Origin: Verrucomicrobiota bacterium
GTDB taxonomy: Bacteria; Verrucomicrobiota; Verrucomicrobiia; Opitutales; Opitutaceae
Assembly (NCBI GenBank): GCA_030916665.1
Contig: JAUPWC010000221.1
Coordinates: forward strand, 1-21,094
Direction: 5' to 3'
DNA length: 21,094 bases
The position numbers were made by a program, and so were the translations under genes. Positions 7,986-15,216 of the stretch are shown here, piece by piece. The notes under the pieces were generated by a model that was not told where the DNA came from, did no database searches, and was given only the letters and a program-made list of their open reading frames with translations. How positions within the stretch are numbered: the first letter of the stretch is position 1; every line of letters starts with the position of its first letter.

Positions 7986-8798
7986 TTACTGGAGGAGGCG
8001 GAGCGCGGTCTGCGCGCTCTGGTTGGCCTGGGCGAGCATGGCCGTGCCGGACTGGACGAGGACGTTCCACCGGGCGAGCTGCGTGCTCTCCGAGGCGACA
8101 TCCACGTCGATGATGCGCGAATTGGCGGCCTCGAGGTTGGCCTTGTTGACCGTGAGGACCTCGGCGGCGAAGCCCAGGCGGCTCTGCTCGGCGCCGTTCT
8201 CGGCGCGGTAGGTCGCGACGGCCTGGATGGCGTCGGTGATGTTGCTCAGGGTGATGTCCCCGAGCGAGGTGATCGAAGTGGCGATCAGGTTGCCCACGCC
8301 GTCGGCGGTGGACGAGAGGTCCTTGTCGGCGATCGCGACGGTCGAGGTGCCGTCCTCGGAGACCGGCACGGAGAGACCAGTGGTGCCGAAGAGGGCGACG
8401 CTGTTGAAAGTCTCGTCGGTGAGGGACTCGAGCTCCTCCTGGAGGGCAATGAACTCGGAGTCGTAGTTGGCGAGGTCGTCGCTGTTCTTGGTGGGATCGC
8501 TGTAGAGCGTGAGCAGTTCGCCCATGCGCTCGAGGACCTTGCCGGTGACCTTCAGCACGCCGTCCTGCGACTGCAGGAACGACACGGAGTTGCTGATGTT
8601 GGTCGCGGCGGCACCGGAACGCTTGGCGGCGGCGGACAGCTTCATGGACACGGCGAGACCACCGGCATCGTCGGCGGGGTTCACGATTTTCGAGCCGCTC
8701 GAAAGACGGTTCATGCTGCGTTGCAGCATGGCGTTCGAGGAGGCGAGGTTGTTCGCGGCGACGGTCGCGGCGAAGTTGGTGTTGATGACGACTGACAT
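7986..8798 (-). CDS. Flagellin 2, promoter-proximal copy
   Basis: 270 residues from the ATG complement at 8796-8798. The frame is open upstream to 8900, but the conserved flagellin start MSVVINTNFAATVAANNL, an AAGGA (complement of 8806-8810) seven bases upstream, and a sigma-28 promoter at 8901-8928 whose start point would fall near 8894 all fix the start here. The N-terminal signature LNRLSSGSKIVNPADDAGGL and C-terminal ARWNVLVQSGTAMLAQANQS match flagellin 1 almost residue for residue; the central region (about 140-200) differs more. As in flagellin 1, outer domains are missing. With its own promoter it is probably the more strongly expressed filament subunit, though this is inferred from layout. 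It is exported through the flagellar type III pathway, with FliS (11952-12380) as its likely chaperone. Confidence 0.97.
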   Translation of the reverse strand: MSVVINTNFAATVAANNLASSNAMLQRSMNRLSSGSKIVNPADDAGGLAVSMKLSAAAKRSGAAATNISNSVSFLQSQDGVLKVTGKVLERMGELLTLYSDPTKNSDDLANYDSEFIALQEELESLTDETFNSVALFGTTGLSVPVSEDGTSTVAIADKDLSSTADGVGNLIATSITSLGDITLSNITDAIQAVATYRAENGAEQSRLGFAAEVLTVNKANLEAANSRIIDVDVASESTQLARWNVLVQSGTAMLAQANQSAQTALRLLQ

Positions 8799-8900
8799 GG
8801 TATCTTCCTTGATTTTGGTTTGCGACGTCCGTGTCGCATTCGGCTCCGGGAGAAGGGCCCCGGTGCGGGCCAGCTGAGGTTCTGATTCGCAGCTGCCCAA

Positions 8901-8928
8901 TTAACGGCGCGGTTGCCGAAAATATTTA
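8901..8928 (-). promoter_or_regulatory. Sigma-28 promoter for flagellin 2
   Basis: On the minus strand TAAATATT (-35, TAAA at 8928-8925) is followed, 16 bases after TAAA, by GCCGTTAA (-10, 8908-8901). This matches FliA/SigD consensus TAAA-N14-16-GCCGATAA at four of four and seven of eight positions. The start point would lie near 8894, giving a leader of about 95 bases. It sits back to back with the fliD promoter. Confidence 0.78.
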
Positions 8929-9053
8929 GAAACTTGGCACGGATATATTTTTTCGGGCCGGTTTTTGCGCCTGGTGCCGTCGGCGCGGTTTCCCTCGGAG
9001 GCGGGGTGGGGGAACGGGGGGCCGAATCGGCCGCGAAAATTCTTTTGGCCGGC

Positions 9054-9080
9054 TTAACTTTCACCCCGCCCGGCCGATAA
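9054..9080 (+). promoter_or_regulatory. Sigma-28 promoter for fliD
   Basis: TTAACTTT (9054-9061), eleven bases, then a perfect GCCGATAA (9073-9080). This is six of eight at -35 and eight of eight at -10 against TAAAGTTT-N11-GCCGATAA. The start point would be near 9087, about 32 bases before the fliD ATG, which also rules out the longer open frame beginning at 9083. Confidence 0.85.
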
Positions 9081-9118
9081 AGGTGTGGGGCAGTGTCCCC
9101 GATCCTCCCCCACCACCC

Positions 9119-10840
9119 ATGCCCGGCTTACAACTCTCAGGACTCGCCTCCGGACTCGACTGGAAATCCCTCGTGGACCAGCTGATGGAGATCGAGCGTG
9201 CGCCGATCTCGCGCATCGAGCGTGAGCAGCTCACCAACACGCAGCGGTCAAACGCCTTGCGGGACCTCGGCACCAAGCTCACCGCCTTGCAGGACGCCGC
9301 CGGCATCCTCAAGGACCAGACCCTTTTCTCCGGCCGCACCGCCACCTCGGCCACGGCCTCGTCCACCTGGAAGCTCTCGCCGGCCGCCGGCGCCACGGCC
9401 GGCACCTACTCGATTGCTGTTTCCCAGCTCGCCACCCGGGCGCGCCGCGAGGGCGCGGCCGACATCACCTCGGGCCTGGCGGCGACCAACGATGTTTCCG
9501 GAGTCACGCTCGCGACCATGCGCACCGCCGGCACCATCACGGCGGGCACGTTTTCCGTGAACGGTGCAAAGGTCACAGTGGCGGCCACCGATTCCCTCCA
9601 GAGCGTTTTCGACGCGATCAGCACGGCCACCGGCGGCGATGTGACCGCCACCTACGATTCGGTGACCGACCGCATCACGCTCGACAGCGTCTCCGACGCC
9701 GAGATCGTCCTCGGCGCGTCGAACGACACCAGCAACTTTCTCCAGGTGCTGAAGCTCTCCAACAACGGCCTGGGCACCGTGTCCAGCTACGGCAGCCTCG
9801 GTTCCACCCGCACCGGCACCGCGCTGGCGAACGCCGGGCTCAAGACCGCCATCACCGCCGTGGACGGCACGGGCGCGGGCAGTTTCACGATCAACGGCGT
9901 GGCGATCGACTACAACGTCAACACCGACTCCCTCAATGCGCTCATGAAGCGCATCAACGCCTCGGGCGCGGGTGTCACCGCCAGCTACGATGCGGTCAAC
10001 GACCGCATGACCCTGGCCAACAGCGCCACGGGCGATCTCGGCATGACCCTCAGCGAGACCGCCGGCGGCGTGCTGGGTGCGCTCGGTCTGACCAGCGGCC
10101 ACACCAGCGTGCGCGGCGAAAACGCGGAATTCTCGGTGGACGGCGGCCCCACGCTCATCAGCAGCAGCAACACCCTCGACGGCACGGCGCACGGCATCAC
10201 GGGCCTCAGCGTCACCGTGGACTCCGAGACCACCCAGTCCATCACCGTCGCCGCCGACACGGCGAAGATGCGGGGCAAGATCGACGATTTCCTGACCGCC
10301 TACAACGCCGTCATCACCTACATCGACGAGAAGACCCGGGTGACGACCAACAATGACAACGTCTCGGCCGCCGTCCTCTCCAGCAACCGCGACGTGCAGA
10401 ACTGGAACCGCGAGCTGCGTTCGCTCGCCTTCGGCGCGATCAGCGGCCTGTCGGGCACGATCGACCGGCTCGACGATCTGGGCATCGACCTGAACCGCGA
10501 GGGCATCATGTCGGTCAAGGATTCCGCCAAGCTCGACGCCGCCCTGGCCGACCACGCTTCCGACGTGGAGGAATTTTTCACCAGCGCGACCACCGGCTTT
10601 GCCGCCAAGTTCGACACGCGGCTTGAGACGCTCATCGATTCCGGCAAGGACGCGCAGGACCGCCTCGGCGACACCAACAAGAATCTCGACCGGCAGATCG
10701 CCGATCTCGAGCGCCGGCTCACCCAGCAGCGCGAAGTCCTGACTTCCAGCTTCATCGCGATGGAGACCGCCCAGTCCCAGATCCAGCAGCAGAGCGCGGC
10801 GCTCTCCCGGGCTTTCGGCGCCTCCTCATCCTCCGCGTGA
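9119..10840 (+). CDS. fliD: FliD, flagellar filament cap (hook-associated protein 2)
   Basis: 573 residues from the ATG at 9119. The frame is open 12 codons further, but the promoter start point near 9087 lies inside that extension. The N-terminus LQLSGLASGLDWKSLVDQLM with IERAPISRIEREQ is the FliD_N signature. Two Flagellin_IN-like repeats are visible, near residues 141-190 (AGTFSVNGAKV...DSLQSVFDAI) and 251-303 (AGSFTINGVAI...DSLNALMKRI). The last 60 residues form the FliD_C coiled coil (NLDRQIADLERRLTQQREVL). Its length is near the family's upper-normal range. FliD caps the growing filament outside the cell and helps flagellin fold. The leader before the ATG is C-rich with no Shine-Dalgarno. 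Its stop overlaps the next gene's start (TGATG), implying translational coupling. Confidence 0.96.
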   Translation: MPGLQLSGLASGLDWKSLVDQLMEIERAPISRIEREQLTNTQRSNALRDLGTKLTALQDAAGILKDQTLFSGRTATSATASSTWKLSPAAGATAGTYSIAVSQLATRARREGAADITSGLAATNDVSGVTLATMRTAGTITAGTFSVNGAKVTVAATDSLQSVFDAISTATGGDVTATYDSVTDRITLDSVSDAEIVLGASNDTSNFLQVLKLSNNGLGTVSSYGSLGSTRTGTALANAGLKTAITAVDGTGAGSFTINGVAIDYNVNTDSLNALMKRINASGAGVTASYDAVNDRMTLANSATGDLGMTLSETAGGVLGALGLTSGHTSVRGENAEFSVDGGPTLISSSNTLDGTAHGITGLSVTVDSETTQSITVAADTAKMRGKIDDFLTAYNAVITYIDEKTRVTTNNDNVSAAVLSSNRDVQNWNRELRSLAFGAISGLSGTIDRLDDLGIDLNREGIMSVKDSAKLDAALADHASDVEEFFTSATTGFAAKFDTRLETLIDSGKDAQDRLGDTNKNLDRQIADLERRLTQQREVLTSSFIAMETAQSQIQQQSAALSRAFGASSSSA

Positions 10841-11508
10841 TGAAAAAAACGCTCCGCCTTTCTCCCGCCCTGGTGGCGCTGCTGACCCTCTGGAGCGGCT
10901 GCAACAACGTGCCCGCTCTCATCGAGGACGTGGCCCTCGACAAGGCCCCGGCCTACACCCCGGTGAATCATCGTGGCGACGCCCGGTTGCCCGCCGACGT
11001 GCAGCGCGTGGCCGTGCTGCCGATCCATGCCGCCGACTCAATGCCCGTCGAGTCGGCGGTCTCGCTCGACGCCGTGCTGCTCAAGGCCCTGCAGCAGCAG
11101 ACCCGGTTCGAGGTGATCGTGGTTTCCCGGGCTGAATGCCACCGGTTGTTTGGCGCCGATGACTTCTCCTCCGTCTCCGCCCTCCCGCACGGTTTTCTTG
11201 AAACGATCAGCAGCCGCTACGCGGTGGATGCGGTGCTTTTCACCGACGTCACCACCTTCCAAGCCTACCGCCCGCTGACAATCGGCTACAGGAGCAAGCT
11301 CGCTACGGTGCGGGACATCCGCCTCGTGTGGGCCTTCGACGAGGTCTTCTCGGCCGACGATCCCAAGATGCGCAACAGCATGCGCCAGTTTTACAAGGGC
11401 AACGACCGCTCTTCTCCTTCCAACCCGCTGCCCTCGGCCCTGCAAAGCCCCTCGCGTTTCGGCGCCGTGGCGGCCGACCTCATGTTCCGGACCCTGCCTC
11501 CGCGCTAA
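10840..11508 (+). CDS. Putative lipoprotein of the fliD operon, function unknown
   Basis: 222 residues from the ATG at 10840, sharing one base with the fliD stop. An in-frame GTG at 10837 is a less likely start. The N-terminus MKKTLRLSPALVALLTLWSGC is a signal sequence with a cysteine at position 21. The -3 residue is W rather than the usual L, V or I, so the lipobox is atypical. After that comes QRVAVLPIHA near residue 50, then alternating helices and strands (RFEVIVVSRAECHRLFG, AVDAVLFTDVTTFQAYRPLT), a pattern like the periplasmic alpha/beta domains of CsgG- or TolB-N-like envelope proteins. I cannot name the family. Position between fliD and flgM suggests a motility-linked outer-membrane or periplasmic part, perhaps around the basal body rings. 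That function is inference; the gene itself is secure. Confidence 0.75.
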   Translation: MKKTLRLSPALVALLTLWSGCNNVPALIEDVALDKAPAYTPVNHRGDARLPADVQRVAVLPIHAADSMPVESAVSLDAVLLKALQQQTRFEVIVVSRAECHRLFGADDFSSVSALPHGFLETISSRYAVDAVLFTDVTTFQAYRPLTIGYRSKLATVRDIRLVWAFDEVFSADDPKMRNSMRQFYKGNDRSSPSNPLPSALQSPSRFGAVAADLMFRTLPPR

Positions 11509-11557
11509 CTCATTCTGGCGCCTGCAAAAGCATTACACCGTGTTTACGCGATTTCCC

Positions 11558-11584
11558 TAAAGTCAGTAGCCTGCATGACGATTT
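11558..11584 (+). promoter_or_regulatory. Sigma-28 promoter for flgM-fliS
   Basis: TAAAGTCA (11558-11565), eleven bases, then GACGATTT (11577-11584). The -35 matches six of eight and the spacing is exact; the -10 matches five of eight. It is weaker than the fliD and cheX sites but correctly placed, with a leader of about 65 bases before flgM. That leader holds a small GTCAG/CTGAC hairpin at 11621-11633. Confidence 0.6.
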
Positions 11585-11656
11585 TAACCCTGTCACTCAA
11601 CGGCGTTCCCTGTAACAACAGTCAGAGGCTGACCGTGTTCATCACAACGAAAGCCC

Positions 11657-11938
11657 ATGATTAATTCTACGTCCTCTTCCGATCGAGTCCTGCGCCCCGA
11701 GGCGCCGGTGCTCCATGCCAAGTCGCCGGCTCCCGCCGGCCCGGGTGCAGACCGGTTCTCGCCCGAAAATACCGCCGCGCTCAAAAGCGCGCTGGCGCAG
11801 CAGCCGGCGGTCCGCCCCGAAGTGGTGGCCCGCGGCCGTGAACTCGCCGCGGATCCCTCCTATCCCTCGCCGGAGATTCTCCGCAAGGTGGGTGAGGCGA
11901 TCCTGCGCGCCCCCGACCTTTCCGAACAAGCCGACTGA
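11657..11938 (+). CDS. flgM: FlgM-type anti-sigma-28 factor
   Basis: 93 residues, within the usual 85-100 of the family. The N-terminal 45 residues are rich in Ser, Pro and Ala and look disordered, as in FlgM, where this part acts as the export signal. The C-terminal half carries the sigma-binding pattern: VRPEVVARGRELAADPSYPS followed by PEILRKVGEAIL, the same layout as the VREEKV...Y..D...IA..IL block of known FlgM proteins. It would hold FliA inactive in the cytoplasm until the hook is complete and FlgM is exported. It lies behind a sigma-28-like promoter, giving negative feedback, and is 13 bases ahead of fliS. The family is short and variable, so confidence rests on pattern plus context. 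Confidence 0.85.
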   Translation: MINSTSSSDRVLRPEAPVLHAKSPAPAGPGADRFSPENTAALKSALAQQPAVRPEVVARGRELAADPSYPSPEILRKVGEAILRAPDLSEQAD

Positions 11939-11951
11939 GCCGCCCCCGGCC

Positions 11952-12380
11952 ATGTATGCCCAGGATTACGCGCGGACCTACCGCGCCAATTCCATCCTCA
12001 CCGCCAGCCCCGGTCAGCTTGTGCTGCTGCTGTTTGATGCCGCCCTGAACTCCCTGGCCATCGCCCGCAAGGCCTGCGACGAATCAGCCGCCGATCCGCG
12101 CAAGCTGGAGGTGGTCCATGCGCAGATCATGAAGGCCCAGAAGATCATCGCCGAACTGCAGGGCACCCTCAACCTCGAGGCCGGCGGAGAGTTCGCCAAG
12201 ACCATGTATCGGCTCTACGACTATTACGACCGCCGTCTGATGGAGGCCAACCTCAAGAAGCAGTCCGCCCCGATCGCCGAGGTTGAGCGCCTGCTGGGCG
12301 AGGTCCGCAACGCCTGGTCGGAGATGCTCCGCCAGCAGGATGGCGCCGCCCCCCAGGCCGCCTTGCACCACGTCGCCTGA
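11952..12380 (+). CDS. fliS: FliS, flagellin export chaperone
   Basis: 142 residues from the ATG at 11952. The frame is open further upstream but that part overlaps flgM. The N-terminus MYAQDYARTYRANSILTASP followed by GQLVLLLFDAALNSLAIA is the standard FliS start (Y..n.v.TasPgeLv.lLyDga). LEVVHAQIMKAQKIIAELQGTLNLEAGGEFA then YRLYDYYDRRLMEANLKK completes the four-helix bundle. FliS binds the C-terminal helix of flagellin in the cytoplasm and prevents early polymerisation; the clients here are probably both flagellins. No Shine-Dalgarno is seen; the leader is GCCCCCGGCC-like. It is cotranscribed with flgM, and the next gene starts three bases after its stop. Confidence 0.95.
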   Translation: MYAQDYARTYRANSILTASPGQLVLLLFDAALNSLAIARKACDESAADPRKLEVVHAQIMKAQKIIAELQGTLNLEAGGEFAKTMYRLYDYYDRRLMEANLKKQSAPIAEVERLLGEVRNAWSEMLRQQDGAAPQAALHHVA

Positions 12381-12383
12381 CCC

Positions 12384-12749
12384 ATGGAAACTCCCTTCCA
12401 GACTGCCACACGCCTGCTGACCGCCCTCGATGAGCTGGTCAGGGAGGAGATCACGCTCATCCGCACGATGGATTTCGTCGAGGCGGTGGGCATCCGTGAG
12501 CGCACGGGCCCTCTGGTCGAGAAACTTTGTTCGCTCGCCGAGGATCCGGCGGTCGCTGCCTTGCAGCCCCGCGTGCGGGTGTTGCTCGACCGTTGGAGCC
12601 AGAACCACCATTTTCTCGAGACCCAGCTGGTGCGTCTCCAGGCCGAGCTTGGTCGGGTGAACGAGGCGCGCGGGCGACTGCGTCGCGTCGTGCCGGCCTA
12701 CCTCCGCCCCGGGTTCGCCGCGGAATCGCGTCTCAACACCGCGGCCTGA
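12384..12749 (+). CDS. Small helical protein, probable FliT/FlgN-type flagellar chaperone
   Basis: 121 residues. The whole chain is predicted by eye to be amphipathic helix with heptad-like spacing (TRLLTALDELVREEITLIRT, then FLETQLVRLQAELGRVNEA), and there are no cysteines except one. FliT and FlgN chaperones have this size and build, and fliT follows fliS in many bacteria. It starts three bases after fliS, so it is almost certainly cotranscribed. By order it would serve FliD, whose gene is upstream in the same cluster. Sequence conservation in this family is poor, so I name the type but not a symbol. Another possibility is an unrelated coiled-coil flagellar accessory protein. Confidence 0.65.
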   Translation: METPFQTATRLLTALDELVREEITLIRTMDFVEAVGIRERTGPLVEKLCSLAEDPAVAALQPRVRVLLDRWSQNHHFLETQLVRLQAELGRVNEARGRLRRVVPAYLRPGFAAESRLNTAA

Positions 12750-13009
12750 GCCGGCCTTGGCAGGGTCGGGCCCGGATACCTCGAAGGTCGCTGTTGCCGG
12801 TCGCCGTAACGGCGGAATTTTTCGGTGACGTTGGGTGCTCCTGTCCCTGCGGTCCTGCGCCGAGCTGCGATTCGCCGTCTCGAAGTGGAAATCCCTGATT
12901 TGATCAGAGCCCTGGGCGCGACGGAAGCGGGGCTGGTTTCAGCCTGAACGAGCGGGCCGGGTGGGCTCGTGCCGGGCAAAAGTAGATCGGTCGGCCCGGT
13001 GAGCCGGTG
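12750..13009. other. Convergent intergenic gap, no gene
   Basis: These 260 bases lie between the ends of two convergent transcription units. Apart from the weak hairpin at 12802-12822 I see no promoter match, no frame with coding bias, and only short GC-rich pairings. Confidence 0.55.
12802..12822 (+). terminator. Weak possible terminator after the flgM-fliS operon
   Basis: CGCCG (12802-12806) and CGGCG (12810-12814) pair around a TAA loop, followed by GAATTTTT. The stem is only five base pairs, but GC-pure and followed by five T. It lies about 50 bases past the last flagellar gene. Confidence 0.4.
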
Positions 13010-13423
13010 TCAGACCACGGCTTCGGCTGTTGCGGGCAGCGCGGTTTCTTCAACGAGGGCGATGGGGGCGGCGGGTGCGCCGGCCATCCACTCGGCGGCA
13101 AGGCGGCGGGCTTCGCTTTTCCAGTCGGAGCCCGGTTTGGAGAAAATCGAACGGCTCGGCGAGGCTTCGGAGCCGGTCCAGCCGAGATGGGCCTTCAGGC
13201 AATTGGTGCCATCGGCGAGATTGTAGCCCTGCAGCAAAATGGTACCGCGCGGCTTGAGGCTGCTGTCGGGCATGCGCACCGCCAGCTGGAGCCGGGCGAG
13301 GCCGTTATGATAGTTCACCGTGCGGGTGCACTGCCAGTTGCCGTCATCAGGCGCGGGATCGTCGGCGAGCAGGGCGCGCTCAAAGTCGGCAAGAAAGGAA
13401 AGCAGGCGGCTGTGGGTGTTCAC
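13010..13423 (-). CDS. Unrecognised 137-residue protein behind a sigma-28 promoter
   Basis: The frame is open far upstream, but the strong third-position GC bias begins near the GTG complement at 13421-13423, and a sigma-28 promoter at 13461-13487 would start transcription near 13454. I therefore use that GTG as start. The protein begins (M)NTHSRLLSFLADFERALLA, has QCTRTVNYHNGLARLQLAV and KPRGTILLQGYNLADGTNCL in the middle, and ends in an Ala-rich tail. There is no signal peptide or membrane segment, so it is probably cytoplasmic. The mix of helix at the start and beta strands in the middle suggests a compact alpha/beta fold, but I do not recognise a family. It is convergent with the fliS operon and divergent from the NtrC-type gene. 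A motility role is inferred from its promoter. Confidence 0.75.
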   Translation of the reverse strand: MNTHSRLLSFLADFERALLADDPAPDDGNWQCTRTVNYHNGLARLQLAVRMPDSSLKPRGTILLQGYNLADGTNCLKAHLGWTGSEASPSRSIFSKPGSDWKSEARRLAAEWMAGAPAAPIALVEETALPATAEAVV

Positions 13424-13460
13424 GGGTGTGTTCAGGGGATGAAGGCCCCCGCACCCGTCT

Positions 13461-13487
13461 CTATCGGTCGATCGGGTGCGAACTTTA
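13461..13487 (-). promoter_or_regulatory. Sigma-28 promoter for the unrecognised gene at 13010-13423
   Basis: On the minus strand TAAAGTTC (13487-13480), eleven bases, then ACCGATAG (13468-13461). The -35 is seven of eight and the -10 six of eight against TAAAGTTT-N11-GCCGATAA, with exact spacing. The site overlaps a 7-bp inverted repeat, GCACCCG at 13451-13457 with CGGGTGC at 13473-13479, which could be an operator. Predicted leader is about 30 bases. Confidence 0.75.
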
Positions 13488-13574
13488 TCAAAAATAATCT
13501 GCAAAGCCGGAGAAAAGGCATTGAACCTCCGGAGTCGCTGGGTAGGTGTTTGTTTCCTCCCCAAGCTGACCCTC

Positions 13575-15038
13575 ATGCCTTTAGAGAAAGTTCTCATCGT
13601 GGAAGACGAGCCGGTGGTCCGCAGCCTCCTGCAGGAGATTTTTACGCGTCGCAAATTCACGGTCACCCTCGCTGAAAGCCTTTCGCAGGCCGAGGCGGCG
13701 ACCCTGAGGGAGTCTTTCGACCTGGTGATGCTCGACATCCGCCTGCCCGACGGCGACGGTCACAATTTTCTCGAACGCCTGGCCACGCTCCCCGAACACC
13801 CGCTGGTGGTGATGGTTACGGGTTACGGCACCATCGAGTCGGCCGTGGCCTGCATGCGCGCCGGCGCCTTCGATTATCTGGTGAAGCCGTTCCGGCCCTC
13901 CCAGATCGACATACTCATCAAGCGCGGCCAGTCGTTCCGCCAGCTGGAGCAGGTCAACCAGCTGCTCAGCGACGACCAGGAAGACGCCCTCCTGGTCGGC
14001 AAGAGCCCCGTCATGTCCCGCCTGCGCCAGCTCATCGAGCGCGTGGCACCGACCGATGCCACGGTGCTCATCACCGGCGAGAACGGCACGGGCAAGGAGA
14101 TGGTCGCCCGCGAACTCTACCGCCGCAGCCCCCGCCGGCAGCAGCCCTTCATCAAGGTCAATTGCGCCGCCATCTCCGAGAACCTCATCGAGAGCGAATT
14201 TTTCGGTCACGAGAAAGGCGCCTTTACCGGCGCCACCGACCGCCGCGCCGGCCGCTTTGAGCTGGCCAACCAGGGCACGCTACTCCTCGACGAGGTGAGC
14301 GAGATTCCCGGCTCCCTTCAGGCGAAGCTCCTGCGCGTGCTCCAGGAACGCGAGTTTGAGCGCGTCGGCGGCACCCGCACCATCAAGGTCAACGTGCGCA
14401 TCATCGCCACGTCGAACCGCGACATGCTTTCCTACATCGAGAAGGGTTCGTTCCGGCAGGATCTCTATTACCGCCTCAACGTGTTTCCCGTCCATGTGCC
14501 GCCGCTGCGGGAGCGTCCCGAGGACATCATGATGCTGGCGCAGCACTTTCTCGCGCGGTGCAGCCGCCGTTTCGGCACCAAGGTCACCGGGTTTTCGACC
14601 TCGGCCGAGGCGGCCATGCTGGCCTACCGCTGGCCCGGCAACGTGCGTGAACTGCAGAACACCATCGAGCGCGCGGTCATCCTCACCGAGCCCAACCGCC
14701 CGGTGTCGTCGGCGGCCCTCGGTCTGCCTTCGGGCCAGATCGGTGCCGGCGAGTCGCTGCTCACCGCCGCGCCCTTTGATTTCGAGGAACCCGCGCCCGT
14801 CATGGCCGAATCCGCCGCTTCCGCCACCGTGGCCGCACCCCACGGCCAGGTCGTGGTCCAGCCCATTGCCGAGATGGAAAAACAGGCCATCAAGGCCGCG
14901 CTCCAGCAAACGGGAGGCAACCGCACCAAGGCGGCCGATCTGCTCGGCATCAGTATCCGCACGCTGCGCAACAAATTGCAGGAATACCGCGCCGACGGCG
15001 ATCCCGACCTCGTGGGCGCGGGGACCGAGGACGAGTAA
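13575..15038 (+). CDS. NtrC-family sigma-54-dependent response regulator
   Basis: 487 residues from the ATG at 13575; the frame is open upstream but MPLEKVLIVEDEP is the natural receiver start. Receiver domain 1-120: acidic pair E10/D11, phosphoacceptor D54 (VMLDIRLPDGDG), T82 and K104. AAA+ domain about 140-380: Walker A GENGTGKE 168-175, sigma-54 contact loop GAFTGA 215-220, Walker B LLLDE ending D239-E240, arginine-rich sensor region near PPLRERPED, and WPGNVRELQN. A linker rich in Ala and Pro leads to a Fis-type helix-turn-helix (NRTKAADLLGISIRTLRNKL). All catalytic residues are present. In motility loci such proteins (FleR/FlrC, FlgR types) switch on middle flagellar genes with sigma-54. 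No sigma-54 promoter was found here, so its targets probably lie elsewhere. The leader is pyrimidine-rich without Shine-Dalgarno. The partner kinase is not certain; the hybrid kinase at 17123-20017 is one candidate. Confidence 0.93.
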   Translation: MPLEKVLIVEDEPVVRSLLQEIFTRRKFTVTLAESLSQAEAATLRESFDLVMLDIRLPDGDGHNFLERLATLPEHPLVVMVTGYGTIESAVACMRAGAFDYLVKPFRPSQIDILIKRGQSFRQLEQVNQLLSDDQEDALLVGKSPVMSRLRQLIERVAPTDATVLITGENGTGKEMVARELYRRSPRRQQPFIKVNCAAISENLIESEFFGHEKGAFTGATDRRAGRFELANQGTLLLDEVSEIPGSLQAKLLRVLQEREFERVGGTRTIKVNVRIIATSNRDMLSYIEKGSFRQDLYYRLNVFPVHVPPLRERPEDIMMLAQHFLARCSRRFGTKVTGFSTSAEAAMLAYRWPGNVRELQNTIERAVILTEPNRPVSSAALGLPSGQIGAGESLLTAAPFDFEEPAPVMAESAASATVAAPHGQVVVQPIAEMEKQAIKAALQQTGGNRTKAADLLGISIRTLRNKLQEYRADGDPDLVGAGTEDE

Positions 15039-15069
15039 ACGCGGATCTCGCGATTGCCAGTGTGGCCCG

Positions 15070-15089
15070 CTGCGGGAACCGCGGGTTTT
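15070..15089 (+). terminator. Probable terminator after the NtrC-type gene
   Basis: CTGCGG (15070-15075) pairs with CCGCGG (15079-15084), including one G-T pair, around GAA, and is followed by GTTTTC. It lies about 30 bases past the stop codon and well before the cheX promoter, separating the two units. Confidence 0.55.
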
Positions 15090-15216
15090 CCCCCTGCGGC
15101 GCAGAGTCACTTTCCCTGCGCTCCCTCGCCGGGCTGCCGCGAGGCGGATACAAGATCGTAATCGGGCCAAAAGCGCCCGGTTGGCCAGTTTGGCGAAAAA
15201 GGTGCAGGTTCGCGCC

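Larger units (their letters stand above)
6961..8798 (-). repeat. Tandem flagellin gene duplication
   Basis: The two 813-base flagellin genes are direct repeats of equal length, most alike at both ends and least alike in the middle. The bases just before each ATG are also alike (GATACCATG on the coding strand). This indicates a gene duplication that included the ribosome binding site, followed by divergence or partial gene conversion. Confidence 0.85.

Noticed and set aside
6748..8795. Two long plus-strand frames (6748-7770 and 7785-8795) opposite the flagellins
   Set aside because: The two products resemble each other only because the flagellin genes on the other strand are duplicates. Flagellin signatures on the minus strand are unambiguous.
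8799..8900. Extended N-terminus for flagellin 2
   Set aside because: The added 34 residues lie at or before the predicted transcription start, and the conserved flagellin start with AAGGA is at 8798.
8934..8952. TTGGCACG, like a sigma-54 -24 element, upstream of fliD
   Set aside because: The -12 position reads TATT in an AT run and lacks the essential GC, while a full sigma-28 site lies nearer the gene.
13424..13738. Longer N-terminus for the unrecognised minus-strand gene
   Set aside because: It would overlap the start of the NtrC-type receiver domain, its codons lack the third-position GC bias, and the sigma-28 promoter lies inside it.
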